In this document: one piece after another, positions 1 through 8,948 of the stretch
Layout of the letters: every line of letters starts with the position of its first letter
Position numbering within the stretch: the stretch's first letter is position 1
Origin: an uncultured Campylobacter sp.
Lineage (GTDB): Bacteria > Campylobacterota > Campylobacteria > Campylobacterales > Campylobacteraceae
Direction: 5' to 3'
Length of the DNA: 64,000 bases
NCBI RefSeq assembly: GCF_937959485.1
Contig: NZ_CALGPY010000012.1
Location: forward strand, 177,071-241,070
Translations under genes and position numbers: made by a program
The notes under the pieces: model-generated
Seen by the model: the letters and a program-made list of their open reading frames with translations, nothing else
What the model was told of the DNA's origin: nothing
Database searches by the model: none

Positions 1-83
1 AGCGCCATCACGGGCGAAACCAAAATGATCAAAACCAAAGCCGCCGTAAAATCGAGCGCGCGCTTTAAAAAACACCTATACAT
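1..83 (-). CDS. pglC: PglC-like phosphoglycosyl transferase, N-terminus only (partial)
   Basis: Only the first 27 or so codons lie in the window. The ATG at 83-81 overlaps the end of pglA by 8 bases. The peptide begins MYRCFLKRALDFTAALVL, a basic stretch followed by a hydrophobic re-entrant helix, as in C. jejuni PglC. PglC transfers a bacillosamine phosphate to undecaprenyl phosphate and starts assembly of the N-glycan at the inner membrane. The order pglB-pglA-pglC is the same as in C. jejuni. The catalytic domain is off the window, so the call rests on the N-terminus and on synteny. Confidence 0.75.
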   Translation of the reverse strand, partial: MYRCFLKRALDFTAALVLIILVSPVMA

Positions 84-1191
84 CGATAAATTTCCTATAA
101 ACCTCTAAATATTTTTCCGTGACGATCTTTTCGTCGTAATTTGCGAGCACCATCTCACGCCCGTTTTGCCCGAGCCTCTCGCAAAGCGCAGTATCGTCCA
201 ATAAAATTTCGATCTTTCGCGCAAGATCACCCGCATCGCGAGTGCGGCATATTAAGCCGTTGACGCCTTCTTGCACGGCTTCTACGCAGCCGCTGCAATC
301 GCTTACCACGCAGGCTCGCGCCATGCTCATCGCCTCTAAAACCGTGCGCGGAAAGCCCTCCTTGTAGCTAGGCAGCACGAACATATACGCGCTTTTATAC
401 AGCCCTCGAACCTGCTCGCTCCAAGGTATCCAGCGCACGAACGGGCTTTTTAAAAAGGCTTCGTCCGCGCTACTTCGATTTCCAGCATATCCGCTGCCTA
501 CGAAGACGAAACTTGCGTCCGTGCGATCTTTTAAAAGCTCGGCCGCTTCGTAAAATTCCTTAATCCCCTTGTGCCAAAGCGCGCGCCCCATCATCAAAAC
601 CACCTTCCGCTCGCCCAGATCCGCCCCTTCGCATACGTCCGGATCGAAGTAGCTCGCGTCCACGCCCACGCTTTTGATGCGGTAAATTTTATCCTCGCGA
701 GTAAGGCCCTTAGCCAAAAAATAATCGGGATCGGCGTCATTTACGAAGATGCAGCCGTCGCTAAGCGCCAAAGATCGCTTATAAAGCCGCTCGATCACAG
801 CTCTAATTAGAAGCGATTTTACGTCGCTATCCACATAGAAGCTGCCGAGCCCCTCTACTAAATTTAACACGGTTTTGACGCCCGCCTTTTTCGCCGCGAA
901 GGTGCCGAAGACGTTTGATTTGTGCGCAGAGGTCTGAAGCATATCTAGGTTTAGATCGCGCAAAACGGCGGCCAAATCCTCGCTGTTTTTAAGCACTTTG
1001 AAAGGGTTGATCGAGGCCTTGTCAAGCTCGTAGGTCGCGGCGTGAAATTCGCTCGCAAGCCTTTGCGTGTAATCGCCCGCGGGCGCGATTGCGTAAATTT
1101 CATGACCGCGCTCTTTAAGAGCCCGCATTATCGGCGCGCGAAAGAAATACAGGCTCATGCTTTCGTGCGAAAGAAACCCTATGCGCGCCAC
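76..1191 (-). CDS. pglA: PglA, GT4 glycosyltransferase of the N-glycan pathway
   Basis: 371 residues with a GTG start (GTG GCG CGC ATA GGG) and a GGAG about 9 bases upstream. The N-terminus RIGFLSHESMSLYFFR, then NLVEGLGSFYVDSD, RALWHKGIKEFYE and VLPSYKEGFPRTVLEAMS, follow C. jejuni PglA closely. That enzyme adds the first alpha-1,3-GalNAc to undecaprenyl-PP-bacillosamine on the cytoplasmic face. The GT-B fold is complete and the E-x7-E type motif (EGFPRTVLEAM) is present. The start overlaps the stop of a small upstream frame by 13 bases and the end overlaps pglC by 8, suggesting translational coupling. Confidence 0.9.
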   Translation of the reverse strand: MARIGFLSHESMSLYFFRAPIMRALKERGHEIYAIAPAGDYTQRLASEFHAATYELDKASINPFKVLKNSEDLAAVLRDLNLDMLQTSAHKSNVFGTFAAKKAGVKTVLNLVEGLGSFYVDSDVKSLLIRAVIERLYKRSLALSDGCIFVNDADPDYFLAKGLTREDKIYRIKSVGVDASYFDPDVCEGADLGERKVVLMMGRALWHKGIKEFYEAAELLKDRTDASFVFVGSGYAGNRSSADEAFLKSPFVRWIPWSEQVRGLYKSAYMFVLPSYKEGFPRTVLEAMSMARACVVSDCSGCVEAVQEGVNGLICRTRDAGDLARKIEILLDDTALCERLGQNGREMVLANYDEKIVTEKYLEVYRKFIDV

Positions 1192-1427
1192 GGCTCACGC
1201 TCCGTTTTGAAATTTTGCGACTTAAGATTTATATGATTTTGTGCGCGGCACGCGGAATTCTCGCCGTCTGGATTAAAATTTCGCGCGAAATTTTGCACTC
1301 TAGAATTTCGCGCTAAATTTCGTGCTTTGAAATTTTGCGCGATGAAATTCGGCGCCGCAAAAAACCCCCGCTCTTTTTTAAAATTTACCGCCGAAAAAAG
1401 CGCTCGCGACGCTTGAAAAAATTTCAT
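1179..1427 (-). CDS. Possible 82-residue small ORF between pglB and pglA, built of AATT-core repeats
   Basis: An open frame fills most of the 294-base gap between pglB and pglA (1192-1485). It has an ATG at 1427 preceded by AAGGAGA at ideal distance and ends inside the pglA start. The peptide is low complexity with recurring NF, NS and NL (NFIAQNF, NLARNS, VQNFARNF) every 5-7 residues. The DNA consists of AAATTT/GAATTT units with GC-rich spacers, the same composition as insertions in several genes of this window. It may be translated and coupled to pglA, or it may be repeat spacer that stayed open by chance beside an old ribosome binding site. No family recognised. Confidence 0.3.
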   Translation of the reverse strand: MKFFQASRALFSAVNFKKERGFFAAPNFIAQNFKARNLARNSRVQNFARNFNPDGENSACRAQNHINLKSQNFKTEREPWRA

Positions 1428-1485
1428 TCGCTCTCCTTAAAATTTAGCCTAAATTTAATCCCAAACTCACGCACAGTAGCAAAAT

Positions 1486-4188
1486 TTAACGCTTTAATTT
1501 ATACACCTTCACCGCAGGATTTAAGATCACCGGCTCAAACAGATCGCTTTTGTAGCGCTCAAATACGAAAAGTTGCACGTAGCTAGAGTTTAGCATGGCT
1601 CGATCCATCAGCAAAAATCGCCCGTAATCGCGCATGAAAACCACGTAAAATTGCGCGCTACTGTCCATGTTAAGCTCCTTGACCGCCAGCTTGCCGCTCG
1701 CGTCGTAGCTCGTTTCGTAAAAGGTATTGATCGCGAATTTTCTGCCGCTATACTCTAAATTTAAAAGGCTCGGCGAGATCGAAAAGCCGTTGTCCATATG
1801 CACGCCGCTTTGATCCTGAACGAACCTGTCGCTCGTTATGAAAAACAGCTCGCCTAGCTGCTTGCCGTCGGTGATGTCGATGTTCGAAAACTGCGTGACG
1901 ACGGGGAAGATATTCATCATGCGATCGGGCAGGATGTAGTAGATGTCGCGCGTAGGCTTCGGCGGCTTAAAATCGGCTAGCCCCAAGCTTAAGATAAAAT
2001 CATTTACATCGGTCGCATTGTAGTCTTTTAAAATTTGCTTTAGCTTGTTTGGAATTTTTTCGCTATATCCGCGCTCGGTGTATTCGACATCCAGGCGCGC
2101 CATATTTGCAGAGCTCATCTGATCCCTAACAAGCGCGAAGCTAACGGGGAAATTGTCGTTGCCGAGGTGTTTGCCGCCGTCGATGAGGGTCTTTACGTCG
2201 CTGTAATAGCGTATGCCATATCCGTAGTCCCACCACGAAAGCGCGTAATCCTCGCGCTGCGCCTTATCTTTGAGCTCGTCAAACACCTGCACCTCGCTTT
2301 TATAAAAGACCGTATCGACCTTGTACGAGACGATGTGCTGCCACGCGGGATAGATCGCAAACGCCGTCAAAATAAGCAGTATCGCGCGCCCCGCGATCTT
2401 TGGCAGATCCAAGCGCTTTACGCAAAAATACAAAATATATCCGAAACTTAAGCCCATCACGCCCACGGCGTAGATCGTAAATCTAAGACCTGCCTTATTC
2501 GCCGCAAAGCCCAAAAGCAGAAGCGGGATCGAGAGCAAAAATTCCTTATGCCTAAAGCAAAGCACCGCGTATCCGATCACCGCGATCACAAAGACCGCGA
2601 CGTGCGAGCTGATGCGCTCCATAAATACTTTAGCCGGCACGATGCCCGATTCTTGGATCGTTTGATTGACGTTGAAAAAATGAAATGCCGTATCGGCGTT
2701 GTCCGCAAAGGAGCGGAAGATATAAAATTTTGCCTGAAAGATGATCGGGCTAAGGCCTCCGTTTGCAATGAAAAACGCCACGGCAAAGCCGCCCAAAAGG
2801 GCTAGAGATTTAAAATTTAACAGCCTTCCTCTAAACGCAAAGAGCCAAAATAGCACAAGCGAGATTAAAATTTTAGCTACCAAAGGCGTGGAGCAAAGCG
2901 CGATCAAAAAGATGATCATCGCTTCGTAATTTACCCTACTTTTTCGCTTAAAAATCAGCGTATAGGCGAAAAACATGGCGAGCATCATGGAATTTAGCGA
3001 GAAGCTGGACGGATACCACCACATATAAAATATCGTAAACGCGCCCAGCCAAAACAGCGTGCTGCGCGAGCCGCGCGTGCAAATGCGGATGAGCGCCCAC
3101 AAAATACACATCGCAAGCACGATATTTAGCATATCGGTGTCGTAATACCCGGCCATCGTGCGGTTGTAGTAGCTATTTGCCACGCTCGCGACAAGCGCGC
3201 CGATGAAACCCGCGCGCATGCAGCGAAACTCGCTTGAGATCAGCAAAATAGGCACTACGATGAGCGAGCTGCAAACCACCGAAAGATAAACGAAAATGCT
3301 CTCCAGCGAAAACGGTAAAATTTTAGCCAAAAACGCAGTCAAAATCGAAAGAGACGCGCTAAAATAGCTAAGATCGTTGGGCTGATGAAAGCCCGCGAGA
3401 CGGTCGCGCGCGCCCTCTGCAAAGGCGTAGCCGTCGTTGGTGTTTATCATCAGCTCGCCGTCCCAAAAAAAGTAGTTCGGAAAGCCGCTCGCCCAATACA
3501 CCCACCACATACGAAACGCCACGCTAAAGGCAAATGCAAGCAAAATCATCAGCAAAATATGCTTGGAGAACTCATAATTTTTTATAAAGCCGAAAATTTT
3601 GCGCTTCGCCCTACCCGCGCCGTTTGCGCTCGAAGTACTACTCGAAGCTGCGTTATTACGAGCGCTCTGTGCGCCGCTCTCGCTGCTTGTGCTATTAAAT
3701 TTGCTCTTGCCGTTCGCATTATTAAATTTATTTTTGCCGCCGCGCCTACCTGCGCCGTTAAATTTAGCCGTGCCGTCGCGAGTAGTGCGAGCCGCCGGGC
3801 TAGACCCATCCGCACTTTTAAATTTATCTTCGCCGCGGCAAGCACCGTATGCCAAGCCAAATCCATCCGAGCCGGCGCCGTATCGGCTCTTAGACCTATT
3901 CGTGCCTTTAAGCTCGGCTGTGTCCTCAAACTCGGCCGCGCCTCCGCAAATTTTACCTGCGACATTAAATTTAGCTGCACCGTCTTTGTCTGCGCTGTCA
4001 GCTTTACCTGCGCCGTTAAATTTATCCACGCTTGCGTACCCGCCAGCGCCTTTTAATTTACCCTGGCCGCGAATTTCGCTCGCGCCGTCAAAGCTCTTAA
4101 ATTTGCCCGCATCCGCGATATTTTTATTAAATTTTTCCGCTTTCTGCTCTAGCGCCTTAATGTCAAAAGCCCTCATTCTCTCCGCCAC
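1486..4188 (-). CDS. pglB: PglB oligosaccharyltransferase (STT3 family) with a long low-complexity N-terminal extension
   Basis: 900 residues against about 713 in C. jejuni. From about residue 205 on it matches PglB: multi-pass membrane domain, the acidic loop motif INTNDGYAFAEGARD, YYNRTMAGYYDTD, FFNVNQTIQESG, and the catalytic WWDYG at residues 652-656. It transfers the assembled glycan en bloc to Asn in D/E-x-N-x-S/T sites in the periplasm. A candidate sequon DYNAT (N724) sits where C. jejuni PglB has DYNQS. Residues 1-200 are absent from C. jejuni PglB: charged, Gly/Ala/Ser-rich, with recurring KFN and KFK. The start is GTG 4188, with AAGGA inside the end of pglJ; ATG 4176 (MRAF) is an alternative. 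The extension would be cytoplasmic. Confidence 0.95.
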   Translation of the reverse strand: MAERMRAFDIKALEQKAEKFNKNIADAGKFKSFDGASEIRGQGKLKGAGGYASVDKFNGAGKADSADKDGAAKFNVAGKICGGAAEFEDTAELKGTNRSKSRYGAGSDGFGLAYGACRGEDKFKSADGSSPAARTTRDGTAKFNGAGRRGGKNKFNNANGKSKFNSTSSESGAQSARNNAASSSTSSANGAGRAKRKIFGFIKNYEFSKHILLMILLAFAFSVAFRMWWVYWASGFPNYFFWDGELMINTNDGYAFAEGARDRLAGFHQPNDLSYFSASLSILTAFLAKILPFSLESIFVYLSVVCSSLIVVPILLISSEFRCMRAGFIGALVASVANSYYNRTMAGYYDTDMLNIVLAMCILWALIRICTRGSRSTLFWLGAFTIFYMWWYPSSFSLNSMMLAMFFAYTLIFKRKSRVNYEAMIIFLIALCSTPLVAKILISLVLFWLFAFRGRLLNFKSLALLGGFAVAFFIANGGLSPIIFQAKFYIFRSFADNADTAFHFFNVNQTIQESGIVPAKVFMERISSHVAVFVIAVIGYAVLCFRHKEFLLSIPLLLLGFAANKAGLRFTIYAVGVMGLSFGYILYFCVKRLDLPKIAGRAILLILTAFAIYPAWQHIVSYKVDTVFYKSEVQVFDELKDKAQREDYALSWWDYGYGIRYYSDVKTLIDGGKHLGNDNFPVSFALVRDQMSSANMARLDVEYTERGYSEKIPNKLKQILKDYNATDVNDFILSLGLADFKPPKPTRDIYYILPDRMMNIFPVVTQFSNIDITDGKQLGELFFITSDRFVQDQSGVHMDNGFSISPSLLNLEYSGRKFAINTFYETSYDASGKLAVKELNMDSSAQFYVVFMRDYGRFLLMDRAMLNSSYVQLFVFERYKSDLFEPVILNPAVKVYKLKR
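3590..4180 (-). repeat. Interspersed AAATTTA units in the 5' end of pglB
   Basis: Within the first 200 codons of pglB the heptamer TAAATTT/AAATTTA (encoding KFN, KFK, KFD) recurs roughly every 25-45 bases, separated by GC-rich filler such as GCGCCGTTAAATTT. The filler codes for A, G, S, D and N. Stops are rare in the other frames too, so long spurious frames exist on the opposite strand. The tract ends sharply before the first membrane helix. Confidence 0.75.
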
Positions 4189-4190
4189 GC

Positions 4191-5309
4191 CTATTTTCCT
4201 TCGTCGATTTGTTCTATTTTTGCGATTAGCTCGCTTGCTATCCGTTTTTTATCGAAAAACGAGGCTCTAATTTTAGCCTTTTTCTCATAAAATTTTACAT
4301 AATTTTCATCATCCAGCGCTTTTTGCATCGCCGCTTGAGTGCTTTCTAGATCGTTTACGCCCACCAGTACGCCCCATTCGCTTTGCCCCATAAGCTCGCG
4401 CGCACCGCTTTGATGATCGCTTGAAATCACGAGCTTGCCGCACGCAAGCGCTTCGATAAGCGCGTTTGAAAACCCCTCAAAAAGGCTTACGAAGACAAAC
4501 GCGTAGCATCTGGCCATATATTTATACGGGTTTGCGTCAAAGCCCAAAAGCTTAACGCGGCCGCTTAAGCCGAGCTCCTCTATCAGGGCCTCAAGCTCGG
4601 CTCGCAGCACGCCGTCGCCCAAGATCAGCAGGTCTTTGTCATTATTTTTTAAATTCGCATACGCGCGGATCAAAAGCGCGTGGTTTTTACCCGCATCGAG
4701 CCTGCCGACGCTTAGGAAAAAGGGCCGCTCCTGCGCGATAGGCTCGCTCGCTTTACGACCGATCTCATCCAAATCAATCGCGTTATACAGCACGCTCATC
4801 TTGCGCTCGTCGATTCCAAAATTATCCGCCAGATCGCGCAAATTTCCGAGCGAGTTTGGAAAGATAAAATCGGCCTTCGGATAGAGCTTGCGCAGCAGAA
4901 GCTTTGAAATTTTGGATTTAAAGCTCGCATCTTTATACAGCACCGACGGCGTCGAGCATTCGTTAAAAATCATCGCTCCGCCCAATCCGTAAACTCGCGC
5001 CAGCGCCGCCACGTAACAAGGGCGGTTCATCCAAACGAAGTGGATGTCGATACCCAGCCTCTCGCATAGCTTTTTGTAGCGCAACGCCAAAAACGGCAGC
5101 TTTGCAAGCTTCAGCAGCCCGTTTTCAAAAGGGGCTGATTTTTCGATGAAATGGATCCGCACGCCGCTTGGAATTTCATAAAAAATCCTCTCGTTCATCA
5201 GCACCAGATGCACCTCGTAGCGCGCCGTAAGCTCGCCTAAGAGGTTGCTTACGACGCGCTCGGCGCCGCCGCCGCCCATCGAATATATAAAAACGCTTAA
5301 TCTCTTCAT
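4191..5309 (-). CDS. pglJ: PglJ, GT4 GalNAc transferase
   Basis: About 372 residues from ATG 5309 (MKRLSVFIYSMGGGGAERVV), chosen over an in-frame start at 5342 because AAAGG lies just upstream and the family begins this way. LALRYKKLC, KADFIFPNSLGNLRDLADN, LSVGRLDAGKNHALLIRAYA, DANPYKYMARC and FEGFSNALIEALACG follow C. jejuni PglJ. PglJ adds the second GalNAc to the undecaprenyl-linked N-glycan on the cytoplasmic side. It is followed after 2 bases by pglB, whose ribosome binding site overlaps the end of this gene. Confidence 0.9.
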   Translation of the reverse strand: MKRLSVFIYSMGGGGAERVVSNLLGELTARYEVHLVLMNERIFYEIPSGVRIHFIEKSAPFENGLLKLAKLPFLALRYKKLCERLGIDIHFVWMNRPCYVAALARVYGLGGAMIFNECSTPSVLYKDASFKSKISKLLLRKLYPKADFIFPNSLGNLRDLADNFGIDERKMSVLYNAIDLDEIGRKASEPIAQERPFFLSVGRLDAGKNHALLIRAYANLKNNDKDLLILGDGVLRAELEALIEELGLSGRVKLLGFDANPYKYMARCYAFVFVSLFEGFSNALIEALACGKLVISSDHQSGARELMGQSEWGVLVGVNDLESTQAAMQKALDDENYVKFYEKKAKIRASFFDKKRIASELIAKIEQIDEGK

Positions 5310-5392
5310 CCCTTTACCTTTTAAATATCGCTGACACGCCATAAATTTAAGCTTTACTCACGCCTTTTTATGCGAGCATACGCCGCGCACCC

Positions 5393-5471
5393 CGTTTAAA
5401 TTTAGCGTATTTTGCGCTACCTCCAAGCAGCCAAAATTTCATCGCGCGATGCGGCTTTGTAAATTTAAACG
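5393..5471. repeat. Inverted repeat with AAATTTA arms between pglJ and the upstream GT4
   Basis: Arms CGTTTAAATTTA (5393-5404) and TAAATTTAAACG (5460-5471) are perfect complements around a 55-base interior, which itself contains a small AGCC...GGCT hairpin. It lies in the 253-base gap between pglJ and the next GT4, the only sizeable gap in the middle of the run apart from pglB-pglA. It could attenuate or process the long transcript; no T-run follows. Confidence 0.45.
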
Positions 5472-5562
5472 CGCTGCTACGCTCAGGCGCAAGGCGCTAT
5501 CTTAGCACACCGAAGTTTAAATTTAATCCCTGCGCGCCGTTAGGGCATCGATAAGCGCCGCA

Positions 5563-6606
5563 CTATTTGCGCGCAAACCGATCGATCAAGCCCTGCCAGA
5601 GCTCGACTATGCGCTCCTGCGAAAAATCGTCTAAATTTTCATTTGCATTTTGCACGAGAGTGTCTCGCAGCGCCTCATCGCGCATCAAATTTTCAAGCTT
5701 GCTCGCAAGCTCATTCGCATCGCCGCATTTAAACAAAACGCCGCTAAAGCCGTCCTTTATGAGCTCTTTTGCACCCGCAGTGTCGCTGCTAAGCCGTACG
5801 CAGCCGTAAAACGCGGACTCGATCAGCACGTTCGGAAGCCCCTCGTTAAGCGAGCTTAGCACAAAAATTTTAGCTTCTTTATACAACTCGCTCACGTCCT
5901 GCTTGTGCCCCAAAAATCGCACTTCAAGCCCAAGCCGCGCCGCTAGCTCGCGCAAGCTTTCGCGCAGCGATCCGTCGCCTGCAATTAAAATTTCCCACTT
6001 AGCAAGCAGGCTTTTATCGATCCCGCTTAGCGCGTCAAAGTAAATTTCATACCCCTTGACAGGCTCGAGCCTGCCGACGCTTAAGATCACGTTTCGCTTG
6101 ACGCTTTTAGCGCCATCAACCTCGCCGAAAAAGGGGTTGTGCACGATAAAGCAGTTTTTAACAAATCGCGAATAGTACTCAAAGTCCGAGCGCGTAAGCA
6201 CCGTAAGCGCGTCCGCTTTTTTATAGCACAGATCGCGCACGCGGCTAAAAAGCCCGCTTGGCAGATAATCGTGCGCGTTGTGCTCTGTCGCGATGAGCGG
6301 GATGCCTAGCCCGAAGCTTGCGATCACGCACGCTACGTTCGTCCAGTCCATAAAGCTGATGATGACGCTTGGTCGCTCTCGCTTGAAACACTCGCGTAAA
6401 ATTCTGTATTTATCGAACCTGCCGCCATTTTCATAAACATCCAGATGCAAAAATTTTATCTTTTCGCTAAATTTATACCTGCCCTCGTCGTTTTCCAAAA
6501 TCGCGATCGTAACGTTGTTTGCACGCGCAAAATGATTCGCCAAAACCTGAAGCACGCGCTCGGCGCCGCCGTTTCTAAGAGCCGCGATGACGAATAAAAT
6601 TTTCAT
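5563..6606 (-). CDS. GT4 glycosyltransferase, PglH-like (first of two)
   Basis: 347 residues. N-terminal GGAERVLQVLANHFA, central LSVGRLEPVKGYEIYFDAL, and C-terminal LSSLNEGLPNVLIESAFYG mark a GT-B fold GT4 enzyme. Overall it resembles C. jejuni PglH, the polymerase that adds the last three GalNAc residues, about as well as the second copy at 7868-8947 does. The ATG overlaps the stop of the GT2 gene (ATGA), so the two are coupled. Two PglH-like enzymes in one locus suggest a glycan with different linkages or sugars from the C. jejuni heptasaccharide. Donor and acceptor cannot be read from sequence. Confidence 0.8.
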   Translation of the reverse strand: MKILFVIAALRNGGAERVLQVLANHFARANNVTIAILENDEGRYKFSEKIKFLHLDVYENGGRFDKYRILRECFKRERPSVIISFMDWTNVACVIASFGLGIPLIATEHNAHDYLPSGLFSRVRDLCYKKADALTVLTRSDFEYYSRFVKNCFIVHNPFFGEVDGAKSVKRNVILSVGRLEPVKGYEIYFDALSGIDKSLLAKWEILIAGDGSLRESLRELAARLGLEVRFLGHKQDVSELYKEAKIFVLSSLNEGLPNVLIESAFYGCVRLSSDTAGAKELIKDGFSGVLFKCGDANELASKLENLMRDEALRDTLVQNANENLDDFSQERIVELWQGLIDRFARK

Positions 6607-7868
6607 TTTAGCTTCCGATAAATTTTATAAAATAGCCGCAAAAGCGCGGGGCTAGCGTAAAACAAGACCATCATCAGCGTCTGCGTGCGGCTTGCATGCG
6701 CCGCGAAAAATCCAAAATCCAGCCGCTCGCGCACCAAAGCGTGCAGTGAGTGGATCTGATCCACAGCTTCTGCAGCGCTTAAAGGAGAGCGGGGATCTGC
6801 GATCTTTCTTTGCGACGCAGAATTTTGCTTAGAATTTCGCATATAATTTTGCTCGGAGGAATTTTTAAATGCAGAATTTTTACTGCATGCGCAAGATAAA
6901 CTATCAGCGCCATGCAAATCTGCCTCGTTTGCCAAGCTGCGCGTATTAGCCTTGGAAGGAGAAGTCGCATCCCCATCCGAACTTGCAGGATCAAAACTCG
7001 ATTTGATAATTAAAAACGCCGTATTCAGCGCGGACTCACAGCGAGTAAAATTAGCCTCACGCGCCAAGCTTGGATAATTCGCAGCGATCGCCTCAGTATA
7101 GCGGCGCACCGCAGCGATGACCGCCAGATGCCTGCGCGCAAATGAGTTTACGGTCGAGCCCGCCCTTACGCGATAAAAATATAAAATTTCATCCGTGCAC
7201 GCCGCAATAGAAGCGTTAAAAATATCAAAAAATATCGCTACGTCCTCATAGATCTGCCCCGTAGGAAAGCGCAAAGCAGCGAAAATTTCACGAGCAAACA
7301 GCGCGCGCCAAACCGCGGTGCTAAAATACGGATCCTGCGTGCAGCTGCGTCTAAAAAGCTCTTGCGGCGATATTTTATATTCGCCTGCGTTGGCATTCGA
7401 ATTTTCGATCTTTTCCGGATTATTAATCTCTTTAGAATTTTGATTTTCTTTAGAATTCAAAGCCGCCTTGAAATTATTTATTTCGCTCTCGTCGCTAAAT
7501 GCCGCGTAGCCGCACATAGCAATTTTGGTGCAAAATTTCTGCGTCAGGCGAAAAAGAGTCTCAATCAAATCAAAGCTTATCAAATCGTCGCTATCTACGA
7601 AACTGATAAACTCTCCGCGAGCGATATCTAAAGCAGCGTTTCGTGCGCTAGCTTGCCCGCCGTTTGGTTTATGCAGCACACACACACGGGGATCGCGCGC
7701 GGCGTATTCGTCGCAAATCGCCTCGCTGCCATCATTTGAGCCATCATCTACGAGCAAAATTTCTAAGTTCGTATAGGTCTGAGCCGTGATGCGCTCCACG
7801 CAAGCGCGCAGGAATTCTTTGACATTATAAACGGGAATGATGACCGAGATTAGGGGATTTTCGCTCAT
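6603..7868 (-). CDS. GT2 glycosyltransferase with two low-complexity insertions
   Basis: 421 residues. The GT-A domain is clear at the N-terminus: ISVIIPVYNVKEFLRACVERI, VDDGSNDGSEAICDEYA, GGQASARNAALD and the metal-binding FVDSDD. It holds the position of pglI (branching glucosyltransferase) in C. jejuni but looks more like WcaA/EpsJ-type enzymes than PglI, so no symbol is given. Two inserts break it: about residues 123-163 (KENQNSKEINNPEKIEN) and 293-363 (S/N/A-rich with NSS, QNS, KNS), both made of GAATTT-type units. The ATG at 7868 shares one base with the upstream stop (TAATG). Confidence 0.8.
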   Translation of the reverse strand: MSENPLISVIIPVYNVKEFLRACVERITAQTYTNLEILLVDDGSNDGSEAICDEYAARDPRVCVLHKPNGGQASARNAALDIARGEFISFVDSDDLISFDLIETLFRLTQKFCTKIAMCGYAAFSDESEINNFKAALNSKENQNSKEINNPEKIENSNANAGEYKISPQELFRRSCTQDPYFSTAVWRALFAREIFAALRFPTGQIYEDVAIFFDIFNASIAACTDEILYFYRVRAGSTVNSFARRHLAVIAAVRRYTEAIAANYPSLAREANFTRCESALNTAFLIIKSSFDPASSDGDATSPSKANTRSLANEADLHGADSLSCACSKNSAFKNSSEQNYMRNSKQNSASQRKIADPRSPLSAAEAVDQIHSLHALVRERLDFGFFAAHASRTQTLMMVLFYASPALLRLFYKIYRKLK

Positions 7869-8947
7869 TATTCCTCCCTGTGTATCGTAGCGGCTATGAA
7901 ATCCAGCCAGCGTCGCCCGATCGTTTCAATTTTAAAGCTCTCCTCGCGTTTGGAGGCGTTTTGCACGAGTCGCTCGCGTAGCTTCTCGTCGCTCATTAGA
8001 ATTTCAAGCTTTTTAGCGATACTTGCGCTATCACCTACAGGGCATAAAAACCCATCCACGCCGTCACTTATAAGCTCACTAGGACCTGCGATGCAATCTG
8101 TGGAAATTCTAGCGGTGCCGAAAAATATACTCTCCATCAAAATATTGCAAAAGCCCTCCATCTTGGAGGTTACGACTACGATTTTAGCGCGTTCATATAA
8201 GCTTTCGATATCGCGCACAAAGCCGATGAATTGCACATTTAAGCGCAGCTTCGCAGCTAGGCTCTCAAGGCTCTTTCGCTCCTCTCCGTCGCCTGCAATC
8301 ACCATCTTCCACTCTTTTAAAAGATTGAAATCTATAAGCGCAAGTGCCTTAAGAAGGACATCAAAGCCCTTATAGACATTGAGTCGGCCGGCTGCTAGGA
8401 TGATATTTTCTTTAGGCGGGCGAGCCTCTTTAGCATGGCTGATCTCAAACATCGGATTAGGCATAATCACGCGATTTTGCACATATGTGTAATGATCCAG
8501 ATCAAATTTACTAAGCACGCTAAGACCTGCAGCCCTCGGATAAAAGATCCGCTTTAGCGCGCGCCAGATCGGACTTTTTAAAAAGCGATGATTGGTGTGT
8601 TCGGAGACGATGATTTTCTGCCCGACTCCAAGATTTGCGATAAGCGTAAGGACATTGGTATTATCTAAAAACGAGATTACGACGTCAAATTTACGACTTT
8701 TTAGAAGCCTGTGCAAGGCTAAAATTTTATCGTAGCGCTTTTTTATATTGCCAAAAACTCCTAAATCGCCCACTCCTAAATCCAGGCTAATAAGCTCAAT
8801 CTTAGGATCCAGCGCGTAAAACGGCTCGTCTGCGTCAAATTTTATCACGCAGACTTCATTCTCGCGGCAGAAAAAATTTGCCAGCACGCTTAGCACGCGC
8901 TCGGCACCGCCCTTGCCTAAAGCAGAAATCACCATAGCTATTTTCAT
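7868..8947 (-). CDS. pglH: GT4 glycosyltransferase, PglH-like (second)
   Basis: 359 residues. MKIAMVISALGKGGAERVLSVLAN, FDADEPFYALDPKIELISL, VVISFLDNTNVLT, IIVSEHTNHRFLKSPIWRALKR and AAGRLNVYKGFDVLLKAL read like C. jejuni PglH, including the ISFLDxTN and SEHxN stretches. PglH adds GalNAc residues processively to the lipid-linked glycan and measures their number. The start lies one base beyond the stop of the pyruvyl transferase gene, so it is operonic. Its paralogue at 5563-6606 is almost as similar to PglH, so the symbol is a best guess between the two. Confidence 0.65.
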   Translation of the reverse strand: MKIAMVISALGKGGAERVLSVLANFFCRENEVCVIKFDADEPFYALDPKIELISLDLGVGDLGVFGNIKKRYDKILALHRLLKSRKFDVVISFLDNTNVLTLIANLGVGQKIIVSEHTNHRFLKSPIWRALKRIFYPRAAGLSVLSKFDLDHYTYVQNRVIMPNPMFEISHAKEARPPKENIILAAGRLNVYKGFDVLLKALALIDFNLLKEWKMVIAGDGEERKSLESLAAKLRLNVQFIGFVRDIESLYERAKIVVVTSKMEGFCNILMESIFFGTARISTDCIAGPSELISDGVDGFLCPVGDSASIAKKLEILMSDEKLRERLVQNASKREESFKIETIGRRWLDFIAATIHREE

Positions 8948-8948
8948 T

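Noticed and set aside
3385..4270. Two long plus-strand frames (223 codons each) antisense to the start of pglB
   Set aside because: They arise because the low-complexity tract has few stops in any frame. Peptides are Ala/Leu/Ser-rich with no ribosome binding site or family match.
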